Shown here: in pieces, positions 42,808 to 55,928 of the stretch | Layout: every line of letters begins with the position of its first letter | How positions within the stretch are numbered: position 1 is the stretch's first letter | Assembly: GCA_031002005.1 (NCBI GenBank) | Contig: JARYHS010006964.1 | Coordinates: 1,488,001-1,552,000 of the forward strand | Length of the DNA: 64,000 nucleotides | Direction of reading: 5' to 3' | Origin: Vandiemenella viatica | Lineage: Eukaryota > Arthropoda > Insecta > Orthoptera > Morabidae | Notes under the pieces: model-generated | The model's database searches: none | What the model was told of the DNA's origin: nothing | What the model saw: only the letters and a program-made list of their open reading frames with translations | Program-made: the position numbers and the translations under genes

Positions 42808-42960
42808 TGCTTCTTAAATTACCGTAGGTAAATGCCATGATGCTTCCCTTAAAAGGCTGCAGAGAAAGTACTTCCCATTTTGTGTCCCAAATCATTTTTA
42901 AGCTCTAATAACCTTCACGTCATCAGACCATAAAGCTAAGTAAGGCTGATCTGTATGATA
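42808..42960 (+). mobile_element. SINE relic (body of the tRNA-derived family)
   Basis: TAAATTACCGTAGGTAAATG then CCATGATGCTTCCCTTAAAAGG and TACTTCCCATTTTGTGTCCC aligns with the SINE at 50719-50930 (GCCGGAATGCTTCCTTC, AAAAGGACGTGG, ATTACTTCCCATTC). The tRNA-like head is missing. Confidence 0.6.
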
Positions 42961-43708
42961 TACACTGGGATCAATGTAGTTTTCACATTGGTTATCAAGC
43001 TTTTGGTTTTGGAGCAAATACACTGGTCATATTACCAGTGACATATCTTCTTGGAAATACAGGAAATTTTTGGATTGTGGAAAAATGTAACATTAAAATT
43101 TCTTTATTATTTCATACTGAAGCACTGTAAATAGACCTGGCATCTGTTCTCTGAAATTACTTATTCCGTATTTTATCGATGCTGCACTGGGATTACCACT
43201 TTCCAATTATAAGCGTGTTTTTGCGTACACAACTTACAAAGCCACAGCCAATATGTGCATTATTTATTATTGTGTAATGTCTTAGGAAATGAAGAAAAAT
43301 TATTTATCATATAGTGATATGGCAATCCATTTCTCAAAATCAAGTTGTAATAGATTTTGATAGGTATATTTCCTATTGTGTAGCTTATTGTTATAATTTG
43401 TCATTGTTTTTCATACTGTTATGAAATTCCCTATTGTTTGACTAGACTTGCTGCGTTAACAGTAATACTTATGCCTAAACATTCACAATGATGTGTGTTT
43501 TCTACATTTCACTTCATTATTTTATTCACCGTATGACTACATTTTTCATGTATATAGGTTTCATCCTTTAAATTTTAATACATAATGTACAATATACAAT
43601 ACAATACATTCATTTTCCATTGATACCAAATATAAGAGACTGGCTCTGTGGGATGTGGAAAGTTGTCAATTTACTAGATAAACCTGTTGCAATAACAAAA
43701 TAATAAGT

Positions 43709-43890
43709 ACACCAATAGATGTGCAATCATAGCATAATGGTACATTAAACAATTCTATAACAAATAATAGCATACACCAGAAGATGTACAGTCATAGCAT
43801 AAGCATACATGGTACCATAAACAATTGCATTACAAAATAAATACATACACCAGGAGAATGTACAGTCATAGCATATATGGTAAACTAGTA
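43709..43890 (+). repeat. Tandem repeat, 65-73 bp x 3
   Basis: Units begin ACACCA at 43709, 43774 and 43847 and share GATGTACAGTCATAGCATA and GGTACATTAAACAATT-like parts. It lies just beyond the 3' end of the LINE at 43.92 kb, so it may be that element's 3' tail. Confidence 0.7.
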
Positions 43891-43919
43891 ATGTAAACTA
43901 CATTTACATAAGCTACTGG

Positions 43920-46400
43920 CAGTTATTTCTTGTAGATACCTTAATAATACTTTGAGAGAAGGAGTTGTCAATTATAAATTTATTCTTATCATCTGCTAGA
44001 CATTTAATATGTGTTGGGAGCTTATTGAAGATAATGTATCCTGAATATTGGACCCCTTTTGAACAAATGACAATGAATTGTAATTCTTGTGAAGATCATT
44101 TTTATTCTAGTGCCATAATTGTGTATTTTACTATTTGTTTCAAACAAAGTAAAATTTGTGACTACAAGGACATTAATGTATCCATATACTCAGACACTAA
44201 TGTTAAAATCCCTAACTTCTTAAACAGCTCTCTACATGAAGTTCTATGCTAACCCCCACACATAATTCTTATACACACTTTTGGGCTTTAAACACTTTGT
44301 CCTCTATTGGTTCAATTGCCCCAGCATATGTTCCATATGACAATAAGCAAATAAACTAACTGTCTCATACGGAGATCACCTATAGCTGAAATTGTACGAA
44401 TTGCAATGTGGCAGCACCCAATCGCTTTAATAAGTCAGAAACATGTACTTTCCAATTTAAATTGTGTTCAATATACAAACCTAAAAATTCACACTCTCTA
44501 CCTCTCGAATGGACTGGCCTGCAAATTTTATGTCTATATCTGGTGTTAATCTGTGTGATGTACTGAATTGCATACACTGAGTTTTATCAAAGTTTAAATA
44601 CAAGTCATTAGCTGTAAACCCATTTATTATCAGTTCAAAGACATAATTTGAAATATATTCTGTAGATAAATCTGGAGTATTTTTATTTCCTATGTTTGTG
44701 TCGTCTGCAAATTGGACAAATTTTGAGTTTTTAGATGAAAGACAGGGTAGATCATTTATATATATTAAAAACAATAGTGGCCCAATATAGAACCCTGAGG
44801 TACTCGACATCTGATACTTCACTAGAAAACAGTGGACCTCTTAAGGCAGCCTTAAAATTCTCCATTGATACTTTCTGTTTTCTATTTAGAAGGTAAGAAC
44901 TAAGCCATTTATTAACATTTCCCTATATACCATAAATACTTTAGTTTCTGTATCAGAATTTTATGATGTACACAGACAAATGCTTTAGATAAGTCAAAAA
45001 AAAATTCCCACAGCAAATAAATTTATCATTTATTCCTTCTAAGATATTGTCAGTGAATGCAAATATAGCTGTTTATGTTGAATGACCCATTTGAAAACTC
45101 AAATTGTGATTTAGTTAGAAAATTAATTAGTTTTAAGGTGTTCATAAACTCTAGTAGTACATTGCCTTCACAAAAACATTGGAGATGGCTGTTAGTAATG
45201 AAACTGGTTGTAATTTGTAATGGATGCCTTATCTCCCTTTTTATATAGTGGTTTAACTACAGCATACATAAGCCTTTTTGGAAAAGTACCCTCGAGTAAA
45301 GATATATTAAACAGATAACTTAGTATATTACTTAATTCTGTGGAGCACAATTTAATTAATATGCTGGAAATCCCATCATAACCACTTGAGTATTTGCTCT
45401 TAAGGGATCTGATAATTTTTCTTATTTCTTCTGGAGTAGCTAATTTTGCAGGACATAGAGTAATTTTTTCTTGGATCCTTTTCTGACAACATCCATACTG
45501 TGTGTCCACTGAGCTGATTAGCAGTCAATCTATCAGCAACAGATAAAAAATGTTTATTAAATATATCAGCAATTGAAAAATTAGATTCTACTTAATTTTC
45601 TTTGATAAAAATATCATTCCTTGTTTGATTAATTTTTCCTATTTCTTTTTTTTACAATGTCGCATATTGTCTTAATTTTATTTTCAGAATCATAATTTTA
45701 TGTTTGTTGTACATACTTTTAGATTCTTTAATAACCCTTTTCAGTATTTTGCAGTACTGTCTGTGATGTGTTTTATCATTAGCATTCTCACTGTTCCTAG
45801 AGGCAGTATACAATGCATGATGTTCTAATGCCAATAGTTATTCAAGGTTCTTTTCGAGAAGCACGGATCTTTTTCAAGGGGAAGCAACTTTCACAGTAAT
45901 TTAATACAATGCTACTAAAAAATTTTGTATTTTTCATCTGTACCTTGAGCACTTTTTCTGCTTAAAAATGTTGATAAGAGATCAAACTGGTTCATAAAAT
46001 AGAAAAGTTTCCCGATGGTGCTCTGTATACTGTTTCTCTTATGAAAATTTCATTATTGAAATCTAGCCTTGTAACACATGCTTCAAAATGATGATCAACA
46101 CGATACTTGCTTATTCTTATATCCTCAAAACTATAACCATTTCTAACATAAGTGATAATTCCTCCTTTCTCTAAGTTCGTTCTACAATAATGAGAAGCTA
46201 AATTAAAGTCAGTTACAAATTGACATACCTATTCCTGTAGTTATGTGGTGTTCAGACAAGCATAAAACATCAATTCTATTGATATCATTTAATTCATTTA
46301 CGTGGACTACCAAATCATCCACTTTGTTTGTTAACCCTCTGATATTCTGATGTAATAAATTAATCCCTACAAAATTTTTAATTTTGGTATCTGAAAACTC
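43920..46400 (-). pseudogene. CR1/Daphne-like LINE relic (endonuclease to thumb)
   Basis: Minus strand, 5' to 3'. 'LHQNIRGLTNKVDDLVVHV' then 'DVLCLSEHHI' near 46250 is the start of an APE-type endonuclease. Then a decayed linker. Near 45230-45500 is 'TPEEIRKIIRSLKSKYSSGY' then 'DGISSILIK', the start of reverse transcriptase, with 'LLEGTFPKRLMYAVVKPLYK'. At 44480-44800, 'YIGPLLFLIYINDLP' and 'FVQFADDTNIG' (catalytic box) precede 'NLNWKVHVSDLL'. The C-terminal 'GYIIFNKLPTHIK' lies near 44000. Many stops and frameshifts. The last part (to 43974) is also in the second 10-kb copy, so the duplication starts or ends inside this element. Confidence 0.85.
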
Positions 46401-46689
46401 ATTATTGTTTAAACTAATTTCTTTTAAAACTCTCTGCCTAATCCATGATCCTAATAAAAAAAAGGAGCTGCCCTAACACCATTATTTCATGTGAATTTGT
46501 GGCCCCAATTAATTGTTTTGCCATGAGATCGGAAAGAACCCCCTTCCGTCTACTATTGAGGTGTAGTATAACCACACCTATCAATAGCATCTACAGGTAC
46601 CAAGCCCATGCCAGAGCCAATATCAGACATAAGATACCATTTATCAGATATAAGATAAGATGTGCACAATTGGATATTCAACTATAAAT

Positions 46690-49190
46690 GTATGTATACA
46701 TATCATTTAGTACAATTTATCGATAACTACTAGTTTAACAGACACAGCTGTGTTATATAATTTGACTACTTTAAATAGTCTTCTATGGAGTAATAAGCAT
46801 TTCCTACTAGATTCATTTTTAGCCTTTTCTTAAACAGTTTGGGATTTTTTCTCCCTTAATATCTACTGACAGTTTGTTATACAATTTCACTCCCTTGCGG
46901 ATAAAAGCTATTTAGACTTTTACTTTTTAATTTCCTTTCTATGTGTATATTATTTTTTGATCTTGTGGAATATATATGGACAGAACTGTTTGTGGTGAAG
47001 TCTTGTAAGTTATTTTTTATATTAATTATAGAATAGAAGATATAACAGGATGGAACAGTCAGGATGCCTAATTTTATAAATATGTCATTACATATGGGTT
47101 TTCGAAGTTTTTGCCATTATCCTGACAGACCATTTTTCAAATTTGAAAATAGTGTTTACATTTTTTTTGCTTGAAGCCAAAAAATGATTCCGTAGGATAT
47201 TATTGAATGAATATTTGCAAAGTATATTATTTTGAGGCAATCATCATTGTATACAGGAGCTAAAAATTCTAAGTTCAAAATAGGTTGTGGATATTTTCTT
47301 TACCAAAAATTTGTACAAGTTCATTCCACTTTAACTCGTGATCAATGGTCATTCCCAGAAACTTTGTAGTTGCAACACACACAATATGTTCATTGTTCAG
47401 TTTTAGGTCTATCTGTTTAACACTTCTAACTGAAGTGAATTTGATGCTGCGTGTCTAATTTAAATTGAGGGTCAATTTATAATTTTGGGACCAGTTTAAG
47501 ACTTCATTAAAACCTGCGTTTCCGTTAGCGTGGAGTTCATTGACTGTGGGATCACTGATGATGTTACTGTCATCTGCAAATAAAATTTTATCCCCATTAC
47601 TGACAATGGATATAAAATCGTTTACATAAACTAGAAATAATTTGGGACCTAGAATACTTCCTTGTGGGACGCTTATATTTACAGATCTTGGTTCAGAAAT
47701 GAACCTACATAAAATATTTGAGTTTTCTGGGATTGCAGAGATTTCAACTTTTTGTATTCTGTTGGTTAGATATGACTGGAACCAGATATTGCACTAGTCC
47801 TTATACCTATTGATTCTAGTTTTTGCAGGAGGATGTTGTGGTCGACGGTATCAAAGGCTTTTGAAAAGTCTAGGAATAGACTTGCTCCATGATCACCTCC
47901 GTCAAGAGCTTCAAGTACATTTTTTGTAAACTGTGCTATTGCTGAAGTTGTTCCTTTTCCTGCCTGAACACCAAACTGAGATTTGCTAAGGATATTATAT
48001 TTGCTCAGGAAGCTGGTTAACCTATCTTTCATAAGTGATTCAAAAATTTTGGAGAAAGATGAAAGGATAGAAATTGGGCGATTATTTTCTACATGTTCAT
48101 TACGCCCATTTTTTAAAATAGGTAGGACCTTTGTAATTTTTAGGTAGTCAGGAAATACACCAGTTGTGAAATACTCATTTATTATGTTCGCTCATGGGGC
48201 TCGGATGATATTGCTTTATTAGAAACATGGGCACCTCATCCAATCCTGTTGATTTTAATTTTTTAGTTTGAGGACTTTTTTTCACATCTTCCTCTGTTAC
48301 TGGGCTTAAGACCATAGAATTTACTGAGATATAACAGTTTTGATATCTTTGAGTATTTGAAAATTTAGTCTGTGGTTTTGCAGCTATTCTAGAGAAGTAA
48401 TTTTTTACATAGTTTGCTATATCTATTGGATCTTTATCTGGCGTAGTGTCACAGATTTTTATTGGGCAGGAGTTTAGTTTTTTTTTTGTTTTCCCTGTTT
48501 CCCTTCTTACTACATTACTAGATTGGCTGGTGTGTTCATTATTTTTCATATACCTTTTCCTGAGATTTTGGTATGAAATTTTTATCCCATTTGTAATCCA
48601 CTTGCTTATGCTTTGATCAGAAGTTGAGAGTACTTTGGGGAACTTTTCTTCAAAATTTAATTTAAAAAAAGTAACAAATCTTTTGAATTTTTCATTTACA
48701 TTTGGTTTAGTGTAAATCTCTTCCCATGGCTCACCTAATAGGTCATCTAAAACTTCATAAACCTTGGCTTTTGGAATCTATGGATGTACATATTTGCTTG
48801 AGTTGTTCGTGAACTACAAGATTTAAATTTATAATTTGACAATGGTGGTCAGATAGACCTAAGTTTTCTACAGTCACATCACAATAATTTACATCCACGT
48901 TTGTTAGGACATGATCAATAGTGGATTCACAATTAGGTGTAAGTCTAGTCGCATCTTCTACTAGGGAAGAAATACCATATGAATACAGAATATTTAACAA
49001 ATCTATTGTACTCTTACCTTTGATTTTACTATTTATATTTATATCACCACAAATTAAGATTTTAGTTTTCTTAGCATACACTTTATCTAAGATCAACCTT
49101 AATTTTGTGAAGAATGTGGAAATATCTGAGTTTGGCGACCTATATATACATATGATTACAACTTTGGTAGCTGAGTCTTCCACAGTAATT
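46690..49190 (-). pseudogene. CR1/Daphne-like LINE relic, second copy
   Basis: Its 5' end is cut inside the endonuclease where the foldback-like element begins. It reads 'VVIICIYRSPNSDISTFF', 'KILICGDININSKIKG', 'STIDHVLTN' and 'NLGLSDHHCQIINLNL' (endonuclease), then 'LKSTGLDEVPMFLIK', 'ILSKSQFGVQAGKGTTSAI', 'ASLFLDFSKAFDTVDHNIL' (motif A), 'SVPQGSILGPKLFLVYVNDF' (motif B) and 'KILFADDSNIIS' (catalytic). The thumb is degraded to the 3' end near 46700, where TATG-like steps occur. The sequence differs from the element downstream, so this is a separate insertion in the same orientation. Not functional. Confidence 0.85.
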
Positions 49191-50344
49191 TCTATTGCAC
49201 AAGATGCAATACGATGTATTTCAGTAAATTTAAAAAGCCATATATACCAAATCTAATTTTCGCACTTATTCTGCAATAGCGCCGTGTAGACGCAACTTAT
49301 ACACGGTCAATAAAATCACCACCTTTTAAATTCCCACGTGGAACCATGTTTTATTCGTATCACAAGTGTACTTTAATCATATACGATGTACGTATTTCAG
49401 TAAATTTGAAAAGCCATATATACCCAATCTAATTTTCGCACTTATTCTGCACTAGCGTCGTGTAGACGCAACTCATACACGGTCAATAAAATCACCACCT
49501 TTTAAATTTCTAAGTGGACCCATGTTTTATTCGTGTCACAAGTTTACTTTAATGACATACGATATATTTTAAACAGAACTGTGTAAGGGGGGGGGGGGGG
49601 TGGGTCTAACTATGTAAAAGTGACGGTCAGGAACAACAGCAAACCAACACAACAGGAAAAAAAAATGCATAACACCAAAACAGTTGTTTTTACGGAATAT
49701 TTGTAAAATTATATACTGCTTACTTCATACTGTATTTTTCTAGTTACTTAACACACCTATAAGAATTATATGATGTTATTGCATGATAATTAAATATTTA
49801 ATATTCGCTTGTGGGAATGCTTATCACCCTAATGGAACTACATTTTTTTTTAAAAACAAAAACCGTTTCAATAATCGTTTTTTGAGATGTATCCATCAGT
49901 TGATGCTAGAAATATGATGTCACATCACCACTTCTCGCAAAAAGTAAGTTTAAGGTGCAACATGGAACATCTAGGCGTCTTTTTCGTAGCCACCTCAATG
50001 AGTTTCTTTGGAGAAACCATTTTGAAATGAAGGAACGCTTCACAGAGTTCTTATCTTGTGTTTGGGAATTATACCCAATGTTGCCGAATTAATTATACCT
50101 CCGCTAGCCTCTATCTGTTTACTCTGATGATAATTCGTTTCGATTCAATACCCACCGGTCAACAACTAATTCACCTACCACTGCTATGATGTACTGCCAA
50201 AAGGCTCTTTTCAGAGCCAACACATCAATCACAAAAAGCAAATTGCAGTCATAATGTCGAAAAAGGTGAACAACATGTAATTGTAGACACGGAGAAAAAA
50301 ATATACAGTTGTCCAAGCATCCATTTCAATTTATACCATTTTTC

Positions 50345-50348
<4 letters not shown>

Positions 50349-50408
<60 letters not shown>
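50349..50408. repeat. (TA)n microsatellite
   Basis: About 60 bases of perfect TA dinucleotide. It directly follows the 3' end of the minus-strand SINE, so it likely grew from that SINE's AT-rich tail. Confidence 0.95.
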
Positions 50409-50411
<3 letters not shown>

Positions 50412-50600
50412 TTTAAGAATCCTTACAGCTTTACGCTTTGTCAACGAACAGCAACGGAAAAAAATCATCCCATAGCCCTTTAAAAGGAACCATTCAAGAA
50501 ATAGCGTGGAGGGATTTGGGGAAACCATAGAAACCAAAATCTCGATTACCCGACGGGGATTTGTAGGCGAGTCCACTCGAATGATCAACCAGGGCGTTAC
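50409..50600 (-). mobile_element. tRNA-derived SINE relic, minus strand
   Basis: On the minus strand: GAGTGGACTCGCCTAC, then GATTTTGGTTTCTATGG, TTTCCCCAAATCCCTCCACG and GAATGGTTCCTTTTAAAGGG. This is the SINE body. It aligns well with the 3' UTR of the CR1-like LINE (GGGTTTTTAATGGTTTTCCC, ATCGCTCCACGCGAATGC, GATGGTTCCT). The tRNA-like head is mostly gone, and the tail is the adjacent TA run. Confidence 0.7.
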
Positions 50601-50718
50601 CTCTCACCCAACACGTTTAGTTCTACCAGCTACTTCTGCCATCTGCTAATTACCTACTGTAAGAATTTTAATTGTCAGAATATAACAATTTTAACAAATG
50701 TTGCTAGTTTTCTCAAGA

Positions 50719-50930
50719 ACCCGAGCGTAGTGGATGAGTGGTTAGCGCTCTGACCTCGCATTGGGGACCTACATGGTTTACCCATATTACTCCAGGAGAG
50801 TGCCGGAATGCTTCCTTCAAAAGGACGTGGAAGAATTACTTCCCATTCATTATCCCCAATACAATCCCGCATCTAATCACCTGGATGTCGACGAGGCGTT
50901 AAGCCACAAGTAAATAAATAAAATTTGGAG
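50719..50930 (+). mobile_element. tRNA-derived SINE, plus strand
   Basis: The head GAGCGTAGTGGATGAGTGG and TTAGCGCTCTGACC resembles a tRNA with an A-box-like region. CTACATGGTTTACCC stands where a B box would be, degraded. The body GTGCCGGAATGCTTCC and CACCTGGATGTCGACGAGG is followed by a short AAATAAATAAA tail. No target duplication is evident. The family appears at 42.8, 50.4 and 62.8 kb too. Confidence 0.7.
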
Positions 50931-51372
50931 TCAAGGAAAACGCGTGTATACCTAATGGAAATCTTTAAATGAAACTACGTTACAGGTACGAAATTAAAGG
51001 GTAGATTTTATACTGACAATTCCAGTATTGCCAGAGCAGATGCAGAATATGCAAAATATTGGCGAAAATTAGATACTGTATATTTGGCTGTTTAAATTTA
51101 CTGAAATTCATCTTATGTCATTAAAGTATACTTGTGACACGAATAACACATGGTTCCACATGGGAATTACAACGTCGTGATTTTACTGCGTCTGCACGGC
51201 GTTAGTGCAAAATAAGTGCGAAAATTAGATTAGGTATATATGGCTTTTTAAATTTACTGAAATTTATCGTAGATCATTAAAGTACACTTTTGATACGAAT
51301 AAAATATGGTTCCACGCGGGAATTTGGAATGTGGTTATTTTATTGAACGTTTATGAGTTGCGTCTTGAATCT

Positions 51373-53014
51373 GTATTTCAAATGTGTGGGCTCCTACAAC
51401 TTTCTTTTCCTGTGTGCGCTGGTGGCGCTGTCTTAAGGCAGCAGGTAAGAACTATACCCTGCGAAATCACAGCCTTCTAATCACACCTATTCTGTATGTA
51501 TACCCAAAGTTATTCTATAACTTGAATTAGCTTGTTTTAGCTTTAGCACTGAATGACAAATGTCTGTGATACTGGTGAACTAAACAAATCACACCAAAGG
51601 CTGGATGGAGACTGGCTGTAGCTTACTGTAAGTAGAACACGATATAGTTCAATGACACCACCCGCTCCCCTGCCCACTGTTCAGTGGCCAATTGCAATTG
51701 ACTCTTATATGCACTAGTCACTCACTAACAAAGAGTAGTAAATCTGTTACTTCTGATACATTATATTACTGGGAACTGTACAGTTGTGAGTAGGGTTCGG
51801 ATCTTTATGACAAAAAAAGTAGGTAAATATGCATCCAAATATGACCTAAAATGACAAAATTGGATCAAACAGTTAAATTTAGTATACCTACATCAAAACA
51901 GCTCAATTACACATAATTTATTATATCTAATAGTGTCGCTTTTATATAGGCAACATAGATTGTTTTCATGGAAATTAATTTTTTCAAACATTGTTTTTAT
52001 GTTCCTGTAAAAAATTGCCTAGTTTGCTTTGTCCAGCTGAATGCTGTGATACTTTGTTCTTGTGCCTTGTGCATCACAATGCCGCTGCACATGAAATTGC
52101 CTTGTTGTATTCACTTCTGTTGCACATAATTTACAGAAAATAACTGTATACTTAAATACTCCTCTCCAAATTCACTGCGCACTTTCAGGAAATTTTGTTT
52201 TTGGCATGGCAGTACCAGATGAACCACCAAAGATTATTTTAAAAAATATTGATGACAGTGAGACATTGACTTACACTTCTCGAGACAGGCTACATTTATG
52301 AGATTCAGATGCAAAGAAACATTAATATTTAGAGAGTTACAATAATGTATAGGTTTAAATGTGAATTCTGGCTAGTTCAATGACAGTTAGTTTTTTTTTT
52401 CTCCAGTGTATAATAGGTTTACATTTCTGTGAAAATTTCTCTTAATTTTTTCTCACCTATAGGTTATGGTGAATTCACAGTACTATTATAAATTACCAGA
52501 TTTATCCTCAAAATTTGATCATATGACTATAAATGAAAATGTCCTGAATATGCTTTTATATGCTACATGAAATACATTTTAATCCAATTAGAAATATTCA
52601 ATCAACATCTAATTTAGCTTTACAGCTCAAAAAGAAGGCAGTTAAAAATATGACTTGCCATAAAGATCCGAATCCTAGTTTTGTCTAATTTTCTGTGAAT
52701 AATATGTGTTTAATAATATCCATACTGATCATAAAATTTTCCATGCTTTTATCATTTTTTATTTAACATACATGTTATCTTGGAATATGTGTATATAATA
52801 TTTTATTCATGCTATAAAGTAGAGGAACTGAAACTGTTTTCTGTATTTTGTTTTGCAGATCAAATGTTGAGATTTAGCAAACAAAAATAAGTTTTTACCT
52901 TACACAACGTGATGATAGATTGCTGCAGAAATTTTGAATTAGCCATAGCCTTTTGGTGGTATTTGATGTGAGCGACAGGACTGTATCTAATGAGAGCATC
53001 ATGTCACTGGTTAG
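51373..53014. other. No gene recognised
   Basis: AT-rich single-copy sequence up to the third gap. Nothing with motif support. Confidence 0.5.
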
Positions 53015-54014
53015 NNNNNNNNNNNNNNNNNNNNNNNNNNNNNNNNNNNNNNNNNNNNNNNNNNNNNNNNNNNNNNNNNNNNNNNNNNNNNNNNNNNNNN
53101 NNNNNNNNNNNNNNNNNNNNNNNNNNNNNNNNNNNNNNNNNNNNNNNNNNNNNNNNNNNNNNNNNNNNNNNNNNNNNNNNNNNNNNNNNNNNNNNNNNNN
53201 NNNNNNNNNNNNNNNNNNNNNNNNNNNNNNNNNNNNNNNNNNNNNNNNNNNNNNNNNNNNNNNNNNNNNNNNNNNNNNNNNNNNNNNNNNNNNNNNNNNN
53301 NNNNNNNNNNNNNNNNNNNNNNNNNNNNNNNNNNNNNNNNNNNNNNNNNNNNNNNNNNNNNNNNNNNNNNNNNNNNNNNNNNNNNNNNNNNNNNNNNNNN
53401 NNNNNNNNNNNNNNNNNNNNNNNNNNNNNNNNNNNNNNNNNNNNNNNNNNNNNNNNNNNNNNNNNNNNNNNNNNNNNNNNNNNNNNNNNNNNNNNNNNNN
53501 NNNNNNNNNNNNNNNNNNNNNNNNNNNNNNNNNNNNNNNNNNNNNNNNNNNNNNNNNNNNNNNNNNNNNNNNNNNNNNNNNNNNNNNNNNNNNNNNNNNN
53601 NNNNNNNNNNNNNNNNNNNNNNNNNNNNNNNNNNNNNNNNNNNNNNNNNNNNNNNNNNNNNNNNNNNNNNNNNNNNNNNNNNNNNNNNNNNNNNNNNNNN
53701 NNNNNNNNNNNNNNNNNNNNNNNNNNNNNNNNNNNNNNNNNNNNNNNNNNNNNNNNNNNNNNNNNNNNNNNNNNNNNNNNNNNNNNNNNNNNNNNNNNNN
53801 NNNNNNNNNNNNNNNNNNNNNNNNNNNNNNNNNNNNNNNNNNNNNNNNNNNNNNNNNNNNNNNNNNNNNNNNNNNNNNNNNNNNNNNNNNNNNNNNNNNN
53901 NNNNNNNNNNNNNNNNNNNNNNNNNNNNNNNNNNNNNNNNNNNNNNNNNNNNNNNNNNNNNNNNNNNNNNNNNNNNNNNNNNNNNNNNNNNNNNNNNNNN
54001 NNNNNNNNNNNNNN
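53015..54014. other. Assembly gap, 1000 N
   Basis: The second 10-kb copy begins at the first base after this gap, so the duplication boundary coincides with a contig end. Confidence 0.99.
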
Positions 54015-54152
54015 ATTTTTTTATTTGATTATATAGGGTTTACTTTTTATTGTAAAAAAAAATCTACTTTTCATGTTTTAAAATGTTGATTACTTAGTGT
54101 CCTCTAACATTTCCTTAGAACTTGTGTACTGCTATTGATCTCTTGTATATTA

Positions 54153-55928
54153 TTATTATTATTACTCCGCGATTGACTAAAGTGTGTGGCGAAGAGTTCA
54201 TTGCGCCTATCCAAACTGGTAGTAGTTTGGAAGGGATATACGGGATATGGCAGGAGGCGCCCATGGGCTATTGTGAGGAACAATCCCAGCATTCGCGTGG
54301 AGTGATCCTGGAAAACCATTAAAAACCCGGATCAGGATAGCCAGAGTGCATTATCGAAAGCTACTCCTGTCGGATTTTAAGTTTACTCGCCCGGTAAATC
54401 CTTTCTATTCCATCCCCTAATCTCGTGAGGAAAATGAGTACAGAAATGAATCTGTTCTGTCCTTGATTTCTCTTATCTTATTTCCGCGGTCATTCCGAGA
54501 TATGAATGTTGCTGGTAGCAATATTTCCTGGCTGTCATTCCGAAATACGTCAGTCGTGAATTTTTCAATTAGCTTCCGTCGAGAGCAACGTCTTCGGTGT
54601 TCCAGGTTTTCCAAACCTAATTCCTTCAACATCGCACTTACGCTTTCCCTCCAACTATATATACCTGTCACGAATCGGGTGACTCTTCTTTGGACTTTCT
54701 CTAACGCCTCCAGTACACCCTTTTGATGGGGACCCCATACAGAACAACAATATTCTAAGTGAGGACGTACTAGTGACTTGTATACAATCGATTTAACTTC
54801 CGGAGTGCATTGATTTAAATTACGACCTAGCAATCTGAGCATACGATTTGCTTTCCCGTTACATTCTCGATATGCTCATTCCACGACAAATTATTACGAA
54901 TTGTTACCCCTAGGTATTTAGCGGAATCTACCGTTCTAAGGACAGTATCATTAATTGTATATTCATAGTTAACTGGTGTCACCTTTTTCCTTACACACAT
55001 GACTTGGCACTTTTTAGCGTTTAACTCCAACTGCCAATCTTTACACCACGCGATTATTTTCATAATATCGTCTTGTAACAAAGCGCAGTCATCCTGGGTT
55101 TTGATTTCACGATAAATATTTGCATCATCGGCAAATAATCTTTTCATCCCCCCTATTATTTCTCATAAGTCATTAATGTATTTGAGAAACAACAGAGACC
55201 CTATCACGCTTCCCTGGGGTACCCCGAACCTCTCTTCGGTACTTGATGAACGCTCACCGTCGACAACTACACACTGTGTTCTGCCCTTCAGAAAGTCTGC
55301 TACCCAGTCGCATATTTATCTAGATATGCCGTAACCACGAAGTTTCCCTAAGTAACCTAGCGTGAGGCACAGTGTCGAAAGCTTATTTAAAATCTAATAG
55401 AACTAAATCAACCTGGAATTGCTCATCTATAATTCGGCACAATTCGTGAATTAGAAGTGCAAATTGTGTTTCGCAGCTTCGGCCTTTTCTGAATCCATGT
55501 TGATTAGGGTTTAAAAGATTACCTTCATCCAAGAACCGCATGGCATTTGAATAGAAGATATGTTCTAAAATCCTGCAAAATATTGAAGTTAGCGAGATTC
55601 GGCCTATAATTCTGAGGATCATTAACATTCCCATTTTTAAATACTGGATTTACGATAGCGGTCTTCCATTCGGCTGGTATTTTTCCTTGCTCCAAGGAGA
55701 CTGTATATAATTTCATCAAATACAGGTGCAATTTTCTTTGCGTACCTTGAGTAAAATCTTGTAGGAATACCGTCTGATCCGGGTGCCTTATTGGGATTTA
55801 CATTTATAAGCAGTTTAGTTATTCTCCTCGACATCAAGAACGAAATCATTCATAATTTTGTCAGTATGATTGTTAAATATCGGAATCTCCTCTGAGTTTT
55901 CTATCGTGTAAGCTTTTTTTAAATATAT
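54153..55928 (-). mobile_element. CR1-like LINE, second-duplicate copy
   Basis: Same insertion as 34191-35973. 'FADDANIYR' keeps the catalytic ADD, 'NQHGFRKGRSCETQFALLI' precedes motif A, and the 3' UTR is similar. Extra frameshifts occur near 55605 and 55823. The target duplication is TACATTA on the right (55929-55935) and a mutated TATATTA on the left. Confidence 0.9.

Larger units (their letters stand above)
34049..43974. repeat. Direct 10-kb duplication, copy 1
   Basis: Matches 54015-64000 base for base over long stretches, with scattered substitutions and one-base indels. The other copy has about 70 bp near 58970-59040 that is missing here at about 39000. The copies are about 20 kb apart. 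The match starts where the third gap ends and runs to the window edge, so neither true boundary is visible. Confidence 0.93.
49193..51372. mobile_element. Foldback-like element with tandem-repeat ends
   Basis: Two head-to-tail units of about 180 bp at 49193-49560 reappear as two units in reverse orientation at 51030-51372. Shared landmarks are TTTCAGTAAATTTAAAAAGC, CTAATTTTCGCACTTATT, GTGTAGACGCAACT and CCATGTTTTATTCGT. Between them lie 1.47 kb holding two SINEs and a (TA)n run. Long terminal inverted repeats made of tandem subunits are the hallmark of foldback-type DNA transposons. No transposase is visible, so it would be non-autonomous. Inverted satellite arrays formed by rearrangement are the alternative. 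Confidence 0.55.

Noticed and set aside
23545..43974. CRISPR arrays, bacterial-type operons or origins
   Set aside because: Repeat spacing and sequence are those of eukaryotic tandem repeats and transposons; no evenly spaced short palindromic repeats are present.
49591..49605. G-run near 49.6 kb as a G-quadruplex
   Set aside because: A single homopolymer run, more likely slippage or assembly noise.
50700..50800. Functional tRNA gene
   Set aside because: The cloverleaf cannot be completed and the B box is degraded; it is the head of a SINE.
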